Assembly (NCBI GenBank): GCA_937951955.1
Contig: CALGAD010000108.1
Span: 97,333 to 161,332, forward strand
Length of the DNA stretch: 64,000 nt
Direction of reading: 5' to 3'
DNA from: an uncultured Bacillaceae bacterium
Lineage (GTDB): Bacteria; Bacillota; Bacilli; Bacillales; Caldibacillaceae
Of the stretch, positions 9,295 to 26,844 are shown one piece after another. The first letter of the stretch is position 1. Every line of letters starts with the position of its first letter. The notes under the pieces were generated by a model. The model did not search any database. It worked only from the letters and a program-made list of their open reading frames with translations, and was not told the origin of the DNA. The position numbers were made by a program, and so were the translations under genes.

Positions 9295-9447
9295 ATTGTG
9301 AAATGAGCTTCAATCTTTTGCTAGTTTGATTAACCTTTTCTCGATTCTTGTCACCTGTTTCGCGAATAACTAATTTACTTTCGCGTTTTTGTCCCGTCCT
9401 TTCGCTATTTCAGCAGCACCTTTCGCCAATTTTCTGCAAACTTGTGC
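9295..9447 (-). repeat. 21-bp phased TTTCGC array (array 2)
   Basis: Units fall at 9295 (decayed ATTGTGA), 9316 (TTTTGC), 9337 (TTTCTC), 9358, 9379, 9400, 9421 and 9442 (TTGTGC), all exactly 21 bp apart. Orientation is opposite to array 1. It lies in the ywlG-glyA gap after the ywlG terminator. Spacer sequences are unrelated to each other. Confidence 0.88.
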
Positions 9448-9603
9448 GAATCCCTCAAACTTTCCATATTCCACAAGAATCTGAACAATCGATCCTATCA
9501 TTTTCTGTCCCGGTGTGCTCCAAAACACCGTATCCCTTTTCAGAAAACCATGATAAAATGAAAATTACGAATACAAGTAGATGGAATAAAGGGGTTGAAA
9601 AGA

Positions 9604-10839
9604 ATGTCCAGTTTGCTCCGGCAAGACCCGGAAGTTGCCCGGGCGATTGAACAAGAATTACATAGACAGCGGGATTCGATTGAATTAATTGCCTCCGAAA
9701 ACTTCGTGTCCCCGGCCGTACTGGAAGCGCAAGGGTCTGTACTCACAAACAAATATGCAGAAGGCTATCCGGGAAGAAGATATTACGGTGGTTGTGAATT
9801 CGTTGATGTCGTTGAAGACATTGCCAGGGAACGGGCGAAAACGATTTTCGGCGCGGAACACGCCAATGTCCAGCCCCATTCGGGAGCCCAGGCCAATATG
9901 GCTGTTTATCACAGCATTCTGGAACCGGGAGATACCGTCCTCGGCATGAATTTAAGTCACGGCGGCCACCTTACCCACGGAAGCCCGGTGAATTTTAGCG
10001 GCAAGCTGTACAATTTTGTCGCTTACGGTGTCGACCGTGAAACAGAAATGATCGATTATGATGAAGTGCGCAAGCAGGCGCTCAAACACCGTCCGAAATT
10101 GATCGTTGCCGGTGCCAGTGCGTATCCGCGTATCATCGACTTTCAAAAGTTCCGCGAGATTGCCGACGAAGTAGGGGCCTATTTCATGGTGGATATGGCC
10201 CATATCGCCGGATTAGTGGCGACAGGACACCATCCGAATCCGGTGCCTTATGCCGATTTCGTCACAACGACAACCCATAAAACGTTACGCGGACCGCGTG
10301 GTGGCATGATACTTTGCAAAAAAGACTATGCCCGCGCTATCGACAAATCCGTATTCCCGGGAATTCAAGGTGGTCCATTGATGCATGTGATCGCGGCAAA
10401 AGCGGTCGCCCTCGGTGAAGCGTTGCAAGATAGTTACAAACAATACATTCAACAAGTGATTGAAAATGCGAAAACATTAGGTGATACATTGAAGCAAGAA
10501 GGACTCCGTCTCGTCTCGGGTGGTACCGATAACCATCTTTTGCTCATCGATGTAAGACCGTTAAATATCACCGGTGCTGTAGCTGAAGAAGTGCTTGAAA
10601 AAGTGGGAATTACCGTCAATAAAAACACGATTCCTTTTGATCCGGAAAAACCGACGGTTACAAGCGGCATTCGCATCGGAACTCCAGCCGTGACAACGCG
10701 AGGTTTTACAAAAGAAGACATGGTCGTTGTCGGAAAAATGATGGCCAATGTGTTAAAAAATATTGACGATGAGGACGTTCACGAACAAGTTCGCAAGCAA
10801 GTTAAAGAACTCAATAAGAAACACCCCTTATACGAATAA
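9604..10839 (+). CDS. glyA: Serine hydroxymethyltransferase
   Basis: PLP enzyme that interconverts serine and glycine and charges tetrahydrofolate with a one-carbon unit. The 411-aa protein has the PLP lysine at residue 226 in [14 protein letters not shown], the substrate segment [13 protein letters not shown] (51-63) and DMAHIAGLV (197-205). The ATG at 9604 follows GGGG (9591-9594) by 9 nt and gives the expected start [11 protein letters not shown]; the TTG at 9595 overlaps the ribosome binding site. A long terminator follows. Confidence 0.98.
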   Translation: MSSLLRQDPEVARAIEQELHRQRDSIELIASENFVSPAVLEAQGSVLTNKYAEGYPGRRYYGGCEFVDVVEDIARERAKTIFGAEHANVQPHSGAQANMAVYHSILEPGDTVLGMNLSHGGHLTHGSPVNFSGKLYNFVAYGVDRETEMIDYDEVRKQALKHRPKLIVAGASAYPRIIDFQKFREIADEVGAYFMVDMAHIAGLVATGHHPNPVPYADFVTTTTHKTLRGPRGGMILCKKDYARAIDKSVFPGIQGGPLMHVIAAKAVALGEALQDSYKQYIQQVIENAKTLGDTLKQEGLRLVSGGTDNHLLLIDVRPLNITGAVAEEVLEKVGITVNKNTIPFDPEKPTVTSGIRIGTPAVTTRGFTKEDMVVVGKMMANVLKNIDDEDVHEQVRKQVKELNKKHPLYE

Positions 10840-10840
10840 T

Positions 10841-10912
10841 CCCCCTGTAAGCGTGTTGGTCCAAATGTTCGGCGATTGCCACGAACATCGGCCCGCGCTT
10901 CAGGGGATTTTT
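10841..10912 (+). terminator. Terminator of glyA
   Basis: Long composite hairpin. CCCCTG (10842-10847) pairs with CAGGGG (10901-10906), the arms continue through AAGCG and CGCTT, and an inner stem ATGTTCG with CGAACAT follows. A run of T closes it. Confidence 0.88.
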
Positions 10913-11124
10913 TTATAAATACATTTTAAAACAGGTGAAACTCCGGCAAATATGAGGATTCTATGAAATATTGACGGCACGATGATTACCTTCTGAAAAA
11001 AGTAGTAAAATATAAATGAAATTTGTCAGAAGTAGTTGCCGAAAGTTACATTTTTTTGTAAAATGAATCGAAGTGGTTTCTGGACGGCCATCCAACAACA
11101 AGGCGAAAATATACAAATCCATGA

Positions 11125-11769
<645 letters not shown>

Positions 11770-11777
11770 GAAAATTC

Positions 11778-11818
11778 GGAGGCGGGTCAGATGCGAGGTC
11801 TGATTTCGCCTCTTTTTC
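11778..11818 (+). terminator. Terminator of upp
   Basis: GAGGCG (11779-11784) pairs with CGCCTC (11807-11812), with further pairing of TCAGA and TCTGA, then TTTTTC. Confidence 0.88.
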
Positions 11819-11857
11819 GTGATGGTTTTTTGAGTAAAATCATTAGGAGTGAAGTTT

Positions 11858-13000
11858 ATGGGGAAAATTAAAGTGATGACTGTATTTGGAACAAGACCTG
11901 AAGCTATAAAAATGGCTCCTCTTATTCTCGAGTTAAAATCCCGACAAGATCAATTTGATTGTGTCGTAACTGTAACAGCCCAGCATCGAGAAATGCTTGA
12001 TCAGGTATTGAAAATATTTAATATCACACCAGATTACGATTTGAATATTATGAAAGATCGTCAAACCTTAATAGATATTACAACAAGAGGACTTGAAGGT
12101 TTGGATAAAGTAATAAAAGAGGTTAGACCCGATATTGTCTTAGTTCATGGTGACACCACAACAACTTTTGTTGCGAGCCTGGCTGCATTCTATAATCAAA
12201 TTGTAGTTGGCCATGTTGAAGCAGGGTTAAGAACAAGGAATAAATACTCTCCATATCCAGAAGAAATTAACCGTCAACTTACAGGGGTACTGGCAGATTT
12301 ACATTTTAGCCCTACGGCAAAATCTGCAGAAAATTTATTGCAGGAAAATAAAAACGCGGATACGATTTTTATTACCGGAAATACGGCTATTGATGCTTTG
12401 AAAACTACGGTTCGCAAAGATTATTACCATCCAATTCTTAAGAAAATCGGAAACTCACGTTTAATTCTAGTTACAGCTCATCGCAGAGAAAATTTGGGGA
12501 AACCAATGGAGAATATGTTTCGAGCCATAAGGAAAATTATTAATGAACATGAAGATGTCCAGGTAGTATATCCTGTTCATCTTAATCCTGTTGTGCGTGA
12601 ATCTGCATATAGTATCCTTGGTTCTCACCCGCGTATTCATTTAATTGATCCTTTAGATGTCATTGATTTTCATAATATTTCTGCACGCTCTTACTTGATT
12701 TTGACCGATTCTGGTGGCATTCAAGAGGAGGCTCCATCTTTGGGTGTCCCGGTACTTGTTTTACGTAATACAACAGAAAGACCGGAAGGAATTGAAGCGG
12801 GAACTTTAAAACTTGCAGGTGTTGAAGAAAATACAATTTATTCCCTTACAAAAGAGTTGTTAGAAGATAAAGATACCTATCAAAAAATGGCGAAAGCAGC
12901 TAATCCTTATGGAGATGGGTTTGCTTCAAAAAGAATAGCAGACGCAATACTTTATTATTTTAAAAAGTCAAATCAAAGACCAGAGGAATTTATCATTTGA
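11858..13000 (+). CDS. mnaA: UDP-N-acetylglucosamine 2-epimerase (non-hydrolysing)
   Basis: Converts UDP-GlcNAc to UDP-ManNAc, the precursor of the teichoic acid linkage unit, so it works upstream of the TagO-initiated pathway also present in this window. The 380-aa protein shows VFGTRPEAIKMAPL near the N-terminus, VHGDTTTTF, GHVEAGLRT and the nucleotide-binding DSGGIQEEAPSLGVP. The ATG at 11858 is preferred over the GTG at 11849 because TTAGGAG (11843-11849) is properly spaced from it. No terminator is obvious after it. Confidence 0.96.
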   Translation: MGKIKVMTVFGTRPEAIKMAPLILELKSRQDQFDCVVTVTAQHREMLDQVLKIFNITPDYDLNIMKDRQTLIDITTRGLEGLDKVIKEVRPDIVLVHGDTTTTFVASLAAFYNQIVVGHVEAGLRTRNKYSPYPEEINRQLTGVLADLHFSPTAKSAENLLQENKNADTIFITGNTAIDALKTTVRKDYYHPILKKIGNSRLILVTAHRRENLGKPMENMFRAIRKIINEHEDVQVVYPVHLNPVVRESAYSILGSHPRIHLIDPLDVIDFHNISARSYLILTDSGGIQEEAPSLGVPVLVLRNTTERPEGIEAGTLKLAGVEENTIYSLTKELLEDKDTYQKMAKAANPYGDGFASKRIADAILYYFKKSNQRPEEFII

Positions 13001-13158
13001 TAAATGGAATAGAAACGCTTTATCTATGTTATTTTCGTATATTAATTTTTATAGGGACCCTCTATGAATTGTTTCCCTTTCCACCAAAAATTAACTACAT
13101 AATTTCCTCTCTACCTTTCATACTAAAATGGATAAGTGAATGAGGATGTGGTAGAAAG

Positions 13159-15471
13159 GTGAACAAATGGGTTCCAATCGTCTCCTTTTTTATTGTTTTA
13201 AGTTTCGGTTTTTATTTAATAAATTTTCAAGTGCACGCATCAACCCCGCAAAGCAACGTTTCCAGTGATTATATCAATTCGCTATCGTTACAGCGTTCAT
13301 TTCCCATTAAAGAAGATAGAGCCATTATTATTTTGGATAAGAAAGTTCAAGAACCGGACATTAAAGAAATTTTAAACAATCACCCCGGTTTAGAAATTGG
13401 TTTTATTTATGAAGAAGTATTTCACGGTTTTTCTGTAACCGGTCCACCGGAAGCCATCGCGCAACTGAAAAAAACGTACGCGAGCGAGAAGATTTTTCCT
13501 TCCTATCAATATAAAATTGCTGATACGAAACCAACTCATCTTTCTTCACCCAATAAACTTTACCCCTTGCAAGATCAGATGAATAGCAGCATCGATTTGA
13601 TCGGCACGAAGCAAATCCGGCATTTTCAAGATGAAAATGGAAACCGCTTAACCGGTAGAGGAATGGTCGTCGGGATTATTGACACCGGCGTCGATTATGA
13701 ACATCCTGATCTGCGCGGTAACTATTTAAAAGGTTATGATTTTGTCGACATGGATGATGACCCGATGGAAACGAAAAGACAGGGTCCTCTAGATACGATT
13801 CATGGTACTCACGTCACAGGGGTCATCGTGGCCAATGGGAATATGCAAGGAATTGCTCCTGAGGCTAAATTCATTGCCTATCGCGCTCTCGGCCCTGGGG
13901 GAACCGGAACTACGGAACAAATATTAGCCGCGATTGAGCAAGCGATCAAAGACAAAGTCGATGTCTTAAATCTATCAATCGGGATTAATATTAATGGTCC
14001 CGATCTCCCGATTAGCCTCGCCCTGGATATGGCGGTAAAAAAAGGCATTATCGCTGTCACATCCAATGGTAATGCCGGACCGGAGTTGTGGACCGTCGGT
14101 TCCCCGGGCACAAGTTATCAGGCGATCTCCGTTGGTGCCTCGACCCCGGAACTCGATTATCCTTACTTACAAATCAATGAAAAAGAATTTCGTCTCACTC
14201 CTTTTATCGGCTCGCGAGCCTGGCCACAAAATCGCAGTTTCCATATCATCGATGGCAGAAAAGGGCGAAAAAACGAGCTTGAAGAACTCGATATTACAGG
14301 GAAAATTGTTTTAATCAAACGGAGCGATGCTGAAATGAGTGAAGTGATCGATCACGCTATTGAAAAGGGGGCCAGGGGCATCATCATTTATAACAATGAA
14401 GAAGGAGACTTTACCGACGGTCTCGGAAAAGAAGTACCCGTTCCTGTAGCGTCCCTCCCCTCTGGCGCAGGTGCAGCGCTGAAAAATGAATTAAAAAAGG
14501 GAAGCCAGTGGGTAAGAATCATAACAAAAAAAGTAGCCGATGAATTAGCCTCCTTTAGCTCGCGGGGACCGGTTACTTTTACATGGAACATCAAGCCGGA
14601 TGTCGTTGCCCCCGGGGTTTCCATCATGAGTACCGCCCCGTCCGGGTATGTGGCTTTGCAAGGAACAAGCATGGCATCACCCCATGTGGCCGGTGCCTGC
14701 CTTCTTTTGAAACAAGCCCATCCCGACTGGAGTCCGCAGCAAATCAAAGCCGCTTTAATGAATACAGGAAAATTTCTTGAGAAAGATGATAATGAAAGCT
14801 ACGAAACCTTTGAACAGGGAGCGGGGCGAATCCAGCTCGATCAGGCTTTAACGACCAATACCCTCGTTTTACCGTCAAGCCTCGTCTTCGGCAGGACCAG
14901 GGGAGAAAAATTCACGAAAATCAAGCGCACCCTCCAAGTGGAAAACGTTAGCGTGAATCGGGTCCGCTATACGTTTTTGCCACCGGCGCGAACAGATGAT
15001 ATTGTCTGGGATTTCCCAGCACCCTTTTATCTGGAGCCTGGTCAAAAAAAGGAAATCACGGTCACTATTGAGGTGAAAGAAAAGCATCGCAAAAACAAAA
15101 TTTACAATGGGCTGTTGCAACTACAGGCCGGCTCCCAGCTTATTCATATCCCGTATTTATACGTCGTTGATGAACCGGACTATCCGCGCATAATGGGATT
15201 TTCCTTTATGGAGGGGGCGGAAAAAGGTACTTACAAATATGAAGTGTATCTGCCCGGGGGAGCGGATGAACTGGGGATTGTTCTGTACGATCCAGAAACG
15301 TATCGCTTTATCGGAACCCTTGTCCAGGAGAAAAATGTCAAGCGAGGGCTTGTCAGTAAGGAAATTCAAAAACAAAGGAATATCCCGGACGGAATTTATA
15401 AAGCAGTAGCCTTTGCGAAAAAGGGAGATCGAACCGATTATTTAGAACAGATTATCGAACTGGCTGAGTAA
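13159..15471 (+). CDS. Secreted subtilisin-family (S8) serine protease, Vpr-like
   Basis: 770-aa secreted endopeptidase. A signal peptide covers about residues 1-28, followed by an inhibitor-like propeptide (about 50-120) and a catalytic domain with Asp175 in GIIDTGVDYEHPDL, His215 in IHGTHVTG, the oxyanion Asn in TSNGNAG (301-307) and Ser504 in QGTSMASPHVAG. A protease-associated insert lies at about 370-460, and a beta-sandwich C-terminal region extends past 560. The layout is that of Vpr-type minor extracellular proteases. GTG start after GAGG at long spacing; start moderately sure. It separates mnaA from the atp operon. Confidence 0.93.
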   Translation: MNKWVPIVSFFIVLSFGFYLINFQVHASTPQSNVSSDYINSLSLQRSFPIKEDRAIIILDKKVQEPDIKEILNNHPGLEIGFIYEEVFHGFSVTGPPEAIAQLKKTYASEKIFPSYQYKIADTKPTHLSSPNKLYPLQDQMNSSIDLIGTKQIRHFQDENGNRLTGRGMVVGIIDTGVDYEHPDLRGNYLKGYDFVDMDDDPMETKRQGPLDTIHGTHVTGVIVANGNMQGIAPEAKFIAYRALGPGGTGTTEQILAAIEQAIKDKVDVLNLSIGININGPDLPISLALDMAVKKGIIAVTSNGNAGPELWTVGSPGTSYQAISVGASTPELDYPYLQINEKEFRLTPFIGSRAWPQNRSFHIIDGRKGRKNELEELDITGKIVLIKRSDAEMSEVIDHAIEKGARGIIIYNNEEGDFTDGLGKEVPVPVASLPSGAGAALKNELKKGSQWVRIITKKVADELASFSSRGPVTFTWNIKPDVVAPGVSIMSTAPSGYVALQGTSMASPHVAGACLLLKQAHPDWSPQQIKAALMNTGKFLEKDDNESYETFEQGAGRIQLDQALTTNTLVLPSSLVFGRTRGEKFTKIKRTLQVENVSVNRVRYTFLPPARTDDIVWDFPAPFYLEPGQKKEITVTIEVKEKHRKNKIYNGLLQLQAGSQLIHIPYLYVVDEPDYPRIMGFSFMEGAEKGTYKYEVYLPGGADELGIVLYDPETYRFIGTLVQEKNVKRGLVSKEIQKQRNIPDGIYKAVAFAKKGDRTDYLEQIIELAE

Positions 15472-15671
15472 TAGCATTCATTTCTTCAACACGGTTGGCG
15501 CACGCCAATACTGATGTTTTCCATTATGTCGCAATTGCCTGTCCGATTTGTGACGGATTTTTGAACGATTTACTTGATATGTCCGGATATCCTTGCAAAA
15601 AACGGCTACTTTCAACTTCTAATGTTTTCTTTCAATAATGAAGATTTACGAAAAACAAGGATAGAGTATCG

Positions 15672-15698
15672 GCTCGCGTTTGGTATGCGAGCTTTTTT
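15672..15698 (+). terminator. Terminator downstream of the S8 protease
   Basis: GCTCGC (15672-15677) pairs with GCGAGC (15687-15692), followed by a T-run. It lies 200 bp after the protease stop. Confidence 0.75.
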
Positions 15699-16044
15699 CT
15701 TTACTAGAATTTTTTTGTAAAAACAAATAATCCATAAATGAACAAAAACCGTTGGAAATAATTGTGGAATTTTATAAATTGACTTTATATAAAAACTATT
15801 GTATTTTTAACTATGTGTGACAGGGTTTTCAAATGATTTTTTTAATAAAACTCGTTATAATGAACGTAAGGGAAAAAATTTACAGACAGCAAGAGTTACG
15901 AATAAAGGGATTCCTTCACTATTCTCCAATAATATTACTTCCATATGTTTAGTATTTTATAATTTTTTTAAACATAGATAGCTTTTTAAAATTTAATAAG
16001 CATGAATAAGATGGATTGGGAATATCCAATTTAGGAGAACTAAG
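15699..16044 (+). promoter_or_regulatory. atp operon upstream region
   Basis: AT-rich leader with no gene. A TATAAT at 15856-15861 is the best -10 candidate, without a clear -35 at 16-18 bp; if used, the transcript would have a leader of about 180 nt. The atpI ribosome binding site TAGGAG lies just before 16045. Confidence 0.4.
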
Positions 16045-17149
<1,105 letters not shown>

Positions 17150-17195
17150 AAGATAATAAATCAAAAAGTGCATTTTCTAAATACGAAAAAAATAA

Positions 17196-17426
<231 letters not shown>

Positions 17427-17448
17427 GATCAGACTTTACAAAAAAATT

Positions 17449-17476
17449 GGCGAAGATCCTGTCAAGAGCCTTCGCC
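17449..17476 (+). terminator. Intercistronic hairpin between atpE and atpF
   Basis: GGCGAAG (17449-17455) pairs with CTTCGCC (17470-17476) around a 14-nt loop and is followed by TTTCCTTT. It could act as a partial terminator or RNA-processing barrier that favours atpE mRNA. Confidence 0.6.
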
Positions 17477-17589
17477 TTTCCTTTATGTAAAAAATCTATC
17501 CATTTAATAGTATAGCAAAATCATTGAAAAATAATTTTCTATCAAAAACGCCATAAATGCTGGAACAAAGGGATGGAATGGATGATTGA

Positions 17590-18674
<1,085 letters not shown>

Positions 18675-18684
18675 CAAGGGGTGA

Positions 18685-20205
<1,521 letters not shown>

Positions 20206-20247
20206 TCGCGTTGATGTTGCGAGAGGAATTCCGAACAAGGGTGGTGA

Positions 20248-21111
<864 letters not shown>

Positions 21112-21188
21112 GAAAAACCTTGCAATTTGACATTAAATCGGGTTCTTGCTTGTGAAAAAACACTGGAAGTTGTCTCCTGTCTAACGAT

Positions 21189-23198
<2,010 letters not shown>

Positions 23199-23204
23199 AA
23201 TACG

Positions 23205-23243
23205 ATTCCCCTTTGCCAGGCGCCGGGTAGAGGGGAATTTTTT
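23205..23243 (+). terminator. Terminator of the atp operon
   Basis: ATTCCCCT (23205-23212) pairs with AGGGGAAT (23231-23238), followed by a run of T. Confidence 0.92.
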
Positions 23244-23356
23244 CGGGAACTCCGGCAGGCATGGCACGTCCCTTTTATCCCCTCACTGAAACTTTTTTGC
23301 TGTTGATTCGTCATATCATGCAGAGCTTTTTCGCGATGTAAACGGGAAAACAGTTC

Positions 23357-23480
23357 TGTGGATAAATTTTACAAAGGATTGTGGATAAACCAGTGGACAA
23401 TTGTGGAAAATATGTGGATAATCACCAGTTTGCGGGGGGAAATTGTGGATTAGCTCTCCCAACCTGAACAAATTTCCACA
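23357..23480. promoter_or_regulatory. DnaA-box cluster between atpC and ywzB
   Basis: Three exact TGTGGATAA sites (reverse of TTATCCACA) lie at 23357-23365, 23380-23388 and 23413-23421. Near matches are AGTGGACAA (23392-23400), TGTGGAAAA (23402-23410), TGTGGATTA (23444-23452) and ATTTCCACA (23472-23480). Six of the seven share one orientation. It lies in the 389-bp gap between atpC and ywzB. Confidence 0.85.
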
Positions 23481-23587
23481 AATGTAAATCACTGGTTTTC
23501 CTTGACATTTTATTACGAATTTTTGGCTCACTATGATACAATGGTTATTGTGCATAATTAAAATTTTTAGCCTTAGGGGGGCGTGCC

Positions 23588-23824
23588 ATGCTAGAAAATA
23601 TAGGAATCAACAGCTTATTGAGCATTGTATCCCACCTTGTTTTTATCGGTCTGACCTGGTGGGCACTACAGGCATTGGATTACGAAAGATTTTTACGAAA
23701 GAATAGGGTTGCTCAAGCCCGCCTCCTGTATCTTTTAATCGCAATTGCGATTGGTTCCACAGTAAGCAATTTCTTCTTAGACTATCTTTTCTGGACGCAG
23801 CAAATCCCCTATCTTCTCAATTAA
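23588..23824 (+). CDS. ywzB: DUF1146 family membrane protein YwzB
   Basis: 78-aa protein of the DUF1146 family, encoded after the atp operon in many bacilli. Two membrane helices (about 10-28 and 47-68) flank a short basic loop RFLRKNRVAQARLL. The function is unknown. ATG start after AGGGGGGC. A DnaA-box cluster lies just upstream, so replication-linked control is conceivable. Confidence 0.88.
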   Translation: MLENIGINSLLSIVSHLVFIGLTWWALQALDYERFLRKNRVAQARLLYLLIAIAIGSTVSNFFLDYLFWTQQIPYLLN

Positions 23825-24061
23825 ATAAAATGACATTTTAATGGAAAATTGGAAAAAACTTTTATCGAGAAAGCTCGAAAATAGTTAAAAAATACTCTTT
23901 TCAAGAAAATTGTTTTCGCATACAATACTTAAAGAGTGAAATATTTAACAAAACCAAAAAGGAAAGCTGTACATACGCTTTTCTTGTCAAATTGTGACGA
24001 CTTTTACCATGTATGTTCCTTTCTCTTTTTACCAACAATGATGGTAAAGGGGGAGGGGAAT

Positions 24062-24811
24062 ATGGATAAAAGATACTTTTTACATGTCCTAGTATTGATC
24101 GGCTTTCTCATTTTTATACCGATATTTCATTTCAGCAAGGCCACTGTAGCAAATCAGTCGGATTTGAATAAACTATTGGAAATGGTACAAATTCATGATG
24201 GAAAATTGACACAGTGGCAAGTCCTGGCAAGAGATTCCCTGGATGACACACTTTCAAGAGAAGACCTTGACCAGATGATCTCCTCATGGAAGAAACATTA
24301 TTCCCATTTTTCCTGGAACTATATGGAAAATGACGGAAAAATAAAATGGATTGGTCAATATTACAATGAACAATTAAAAACTGTCGAACAACTCCAACTA
24401 ACGGTTGACCTCTCATCAACAACCCTTCACGGTTTTGTGATTTATGAGATGAAAAGCACGTGTTGGAAGGAACAGGATTTTCCACGAATAGAAAAAGAAT
24501 TGCAAGCGAAGATAGCGAATATTTTTGAAACAACTCCAGAAGTATTTTCGACAATCCAGGGTACGTTGACTGATGAAAATACAGCTTTGATGGAGCAAAC
24601 CTTGTTGTTTGCTCACGATTTGCAGGCGGATATCGTCGAAATGGTTCATGAACCAACTTTTGTTGCCTTAACGGCCTATAGCCCTCATTTTTCGAGGGAA
24701 TTACAAACAAAAAATGACGTATTTAATGTCCAAATTTCTTTACGTACAGATGATAACGGAAAAGAAACACGATTTGCCATTGGAACACCTATCTTAACGG
24801 ATGAATATTAA
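24062..24811 (+). CDS. ywmB: YwmB family protein
   Basis: 249-aa member of the YwmB (DUF1779) family, found between the atp operon and murA in bacilli. It has an N-terminal signal or anchor helix (about residues 6-24), then an extracytoplasmic domain. The ATG at 24062 follows GGAGGGGA; an upstream ATG at 23936 has no ribosome binding site and would add 42 non-family residues. Function unknown. It lies 32 nt ahead of murA and is probably cotranscribed. Confidence 0.88.
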   Translation: MDKRYFLHVLVLIGFLIFIPIFHFSKATVANQSDLNKLLEMVQIHDGKLTQWQVLARDSLDDTLSREDLDQMISSWKKHYSHFSWNYMENDGKIKWIGQYYNEQLKTVEQLQLTVDLSSTTLHGFVIYEMKSTCWKEQDFPRIEKELQAKIANIFETTPEVFSTIQGTLTDENTALMEQTLLFAHDLQADIVEMVHEPTFVALTAYSPHFSRELQTKNDVFNVQISLRTDDNGKETRFAIGTPILTDEY

Positions 24812-24843
24812 TAAACAGACACTGGACGCGGAGGGGAATTCAC

Positions 24844-26169
24844 TTGGAAAAAATCATCATCCGCGGCGGGAAAAAATTGAACGGCACTGTTAAAGTAGAG
24901 GGAGCCAAAAATGCCGTTTTACCTGTGATCGCCGCTTCATTATTAGCTGAAAAAGGAAAGAGTGTGATTAAAGATGTACCGGCTCTCTCAGATGTATATA
25001 CGATCAATGAAGTACTTCGTCATTTGAATGCAGATGTTACATTTGAAAACAATACGGTTACAATAGATGCATCCAATAATCTACGTGAAGAGGCACCATT
25101 CGAATATGTTCGTAAAATGAGGGCGTCCGTTCTTGTGATGGGACCTCTTTTGGCCCGGTTGAACCGAGCACGTGTCGCTCTGCCGGGAGGTTGTGCTATT
25201 GGACAAAGGCCAATCGATCAACATTTAAAAGGTTTCGAAGCGATGGGTGCCGTCGTTAAGGTTGGGAATGGCTTTATTGATGCGCGAGTTGATGGTCGCC
25301 TGAAAGGAGCCAAGATTTATTTAGACATCCCAAGTGTTGGCGCTACAGAAAATATCATGATGGCCGCCACCCTTGCCGAGGGCACGACCATCATCGAAAA
25401 CTGTGCGAAAGAACCGGAAATTGTTGATCTGGCCAATTATTTAAATAAGATGGGTGCAATCGTTAAAGGTGCCGGTACCGAAACGATCCGCATTGAAGGT
25501 GTGGAGTCGTTAACGGGCTGTGAACATACAGTGATCCCTGATCGCATTGAAGCAGGGACTTTTATTACGGCAGCAGCCATTACCGGTGGGAACATTTTAG
25601 TGAAAGGCGCTGTTCCTGAACATATCTCCGCGCTCATCGCCAAAATGGAAGAGATGGGTGTACGGTTCGAAGAAGAAGACGGCGGATTGCGTGTAATCGC
25701 ACCGGAAAAATTAAAGGCCGTTGATATTAAAACAATGCCTTATCCGGGCTTTCCGACCGATATGCAGCCACAAATGATGGCGCTGCTTTTACGTGCCCAT
25801 GGAACTAGTATGGTAACGGAAACGGTATTTGAAAATCGCTTCATGCATGTGGAAGAATTCCGCCGGATGAATGCGAATATTAAAATTGAGGGTCGTTCGG
25901 TTATTATCAATGGTCCTTATAACTTGCAAGGGGCAGAAGTCGCCTCAACGGACCTGCGGGCTGGTGCCGCATTGGTTATCGCCGGCTTGGCTGCTGATGG
26001 GTTCACGCGGGTAACGGAACTTCATCATATTGACCGCGGTTATGTCGATTTCCATAAGAAATTGCAACAGCTCGGTGCAGATATTGAACGGGTATCCGAA
26101 TCCGATACTGTTGAAATCGATTCGGAAGGATTGGAGACAATCAATCCGATCGCTGCCAATTTGAACTAG
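24844..26169 (+). CDS. murA: UDP-N-acetylglucosamine 1-carboxyvinyltransferase
   Basis: First committed step of peptidoglycan precursor synthesis, transferring enolpyruvate from PEP to UDP-GlcNAc. The 441-aa protein has the catalytic, fosfomycin-target cysteine at residue 117 in [18 protein letters not shown] and the KNAVLP motif at 22-27. TTG start after GGAGGGGAA. By position next to ywmB it is the MurAA-type copy. A strong terminator follows. Confidence 0.97.
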   Translation: MEKIIIRGGKKLNGTVKVEGAKNAVLPVIAASLLAEKGKSVIKDVPALSDVYTINEVLRHLNADVTFENNTVTIDASNNLREEAPFEYVRKMRASVLVMGPLLARLNRARVALPGGCAIGQRPIDQHLKGFEAMGAVVKVGNGFIDARVDGRLKGAKIYLDIPSVGATENIMMAATLAEGTTIIENCAKEPEIVDLANYLNKMGAIVKGAGTETIRIEGVESLTGCEHTVIPDRIEAGTFITAAAITGGNILVKGAVPEHISALIAKMEEMGVRFEEEDGGLRVIAPEKLKAVDIKTMPYPGFPTDMQPQMMALLLRAHGTSMVTETVFENRFMHVEEFRRMNANIKIEGRSVIINGPYNLQGAEVASTDLRAGAALVIAGLAADGFTRVTELHHIDRGYVDFHKKLQQLGADIERVSESDTVEIDSEGLETINPIAANLN

Positions 26170-26170
26170 A

Positions 26171-26215
26171 TAGTAAAAGGTTGGATAACAAAAAATCCAA
26201 CCTTTTACTATTTGT
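26171..26215 (+). terminator. Terminator of murA
   Basis: A perfect 16-bp stem, TAGTAAAAGGTTGGAT (26171-26186) with ATCCAACCTTTTACTA (26195-26210), is followed by TTTG. Confidence 0.9.
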
Positions 26216-26306
26216 AAAAATATGATCCGTTTACAAAACTTGACCGTAATCAGCCGAAAAATTGAAGAGTAAAATAAATATGAATACCGGGGTGTGTCAA
26301 GAATAC

Positions 26307-26479
26307 GCGAAACATTTGCTGAACTTCGCGAAAAAAGACTTGCGATTCGCGAAAAAAGTCGTCTTACTCGCGAAAGCTTTTTGCAAAATTACGAAAGAAC
26401 GCTTCTAACTCGCGAAATCAATCAAAAATATCGCGAAAGATACGATGCCTTACGCGACAGTTCGATATATTTTCACAAA
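26307..26479 (+). repeat. 21-bp phased GCGAAA array (array 3)
   Basis: Units fall at 26307, 26328, 26349, 26370, 26391 (ACGAAA), 26412, 26433 and 26454 at exact 21-bp steps, then the decayed CACAAA at 26474. A 65-codon frame (26294-26491) reads through as heptads of the type xREKxxx, but there is no clear Shine-Dalgarno. The array lies between the murA terminator and an orphan terminator at 26521. Confidence 0.9.
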
Positions 26480-26520
26480 CATTACTGGTAATAAGTATTG
26501 AAAATCACGGTAAATTATTC

Positions 26521-26562
26521 AAACGGCTTTAGCTAATAAACATGCTAAAGCCGTTTAATTTT
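26521..26562 (+). terminator. Orphan terminator after array 3
   Basis: A perfect 13-bp stem, AAACGGCTTTAGC (26521-26533) with GCTAAAGCCGTTT (26544-26556), precedes AATTTTTC. No gene lies between it and the murA terminator, only the repeat array. Confidence 0.75.
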
Positions 26563-26844
26563 TCATGCATTTTAGGAATAGCTAGTGATTAACGAAAATC
26601 AAAAAGAGTGATTGTGAATAATTTCCAAATACATTCGTGAAATTCTGGTAAGATGATTATAGATATTTGCAAACGCAAGCAGTTTTATAGAACGAACTTC
26701 CTGATAGATAAAACTAATAATTAGCCGCTGCGGAATAGGCTCCTGACATCAATGCTTTGATATTTTAAAAATATTCATTAAAGGAACGGAAAAACACGTG
26801 TTGGTTGCAGCGGGTTTCTATAAAAGCAAAAGAGGGTGGATTAT

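Noticed and set aside
23502..23542. Sigma-A promoter of ywzB (TTGACA with TACAAT)
   Set aside because: The spacing between the hexamers is 29 bp, far outside the usable range.
26294..26491. 65-aa ORF as a real gene
   Set aside because: It is the array 3 heptad frame; sister arrays have stops in the same frame, and start signals are missing.
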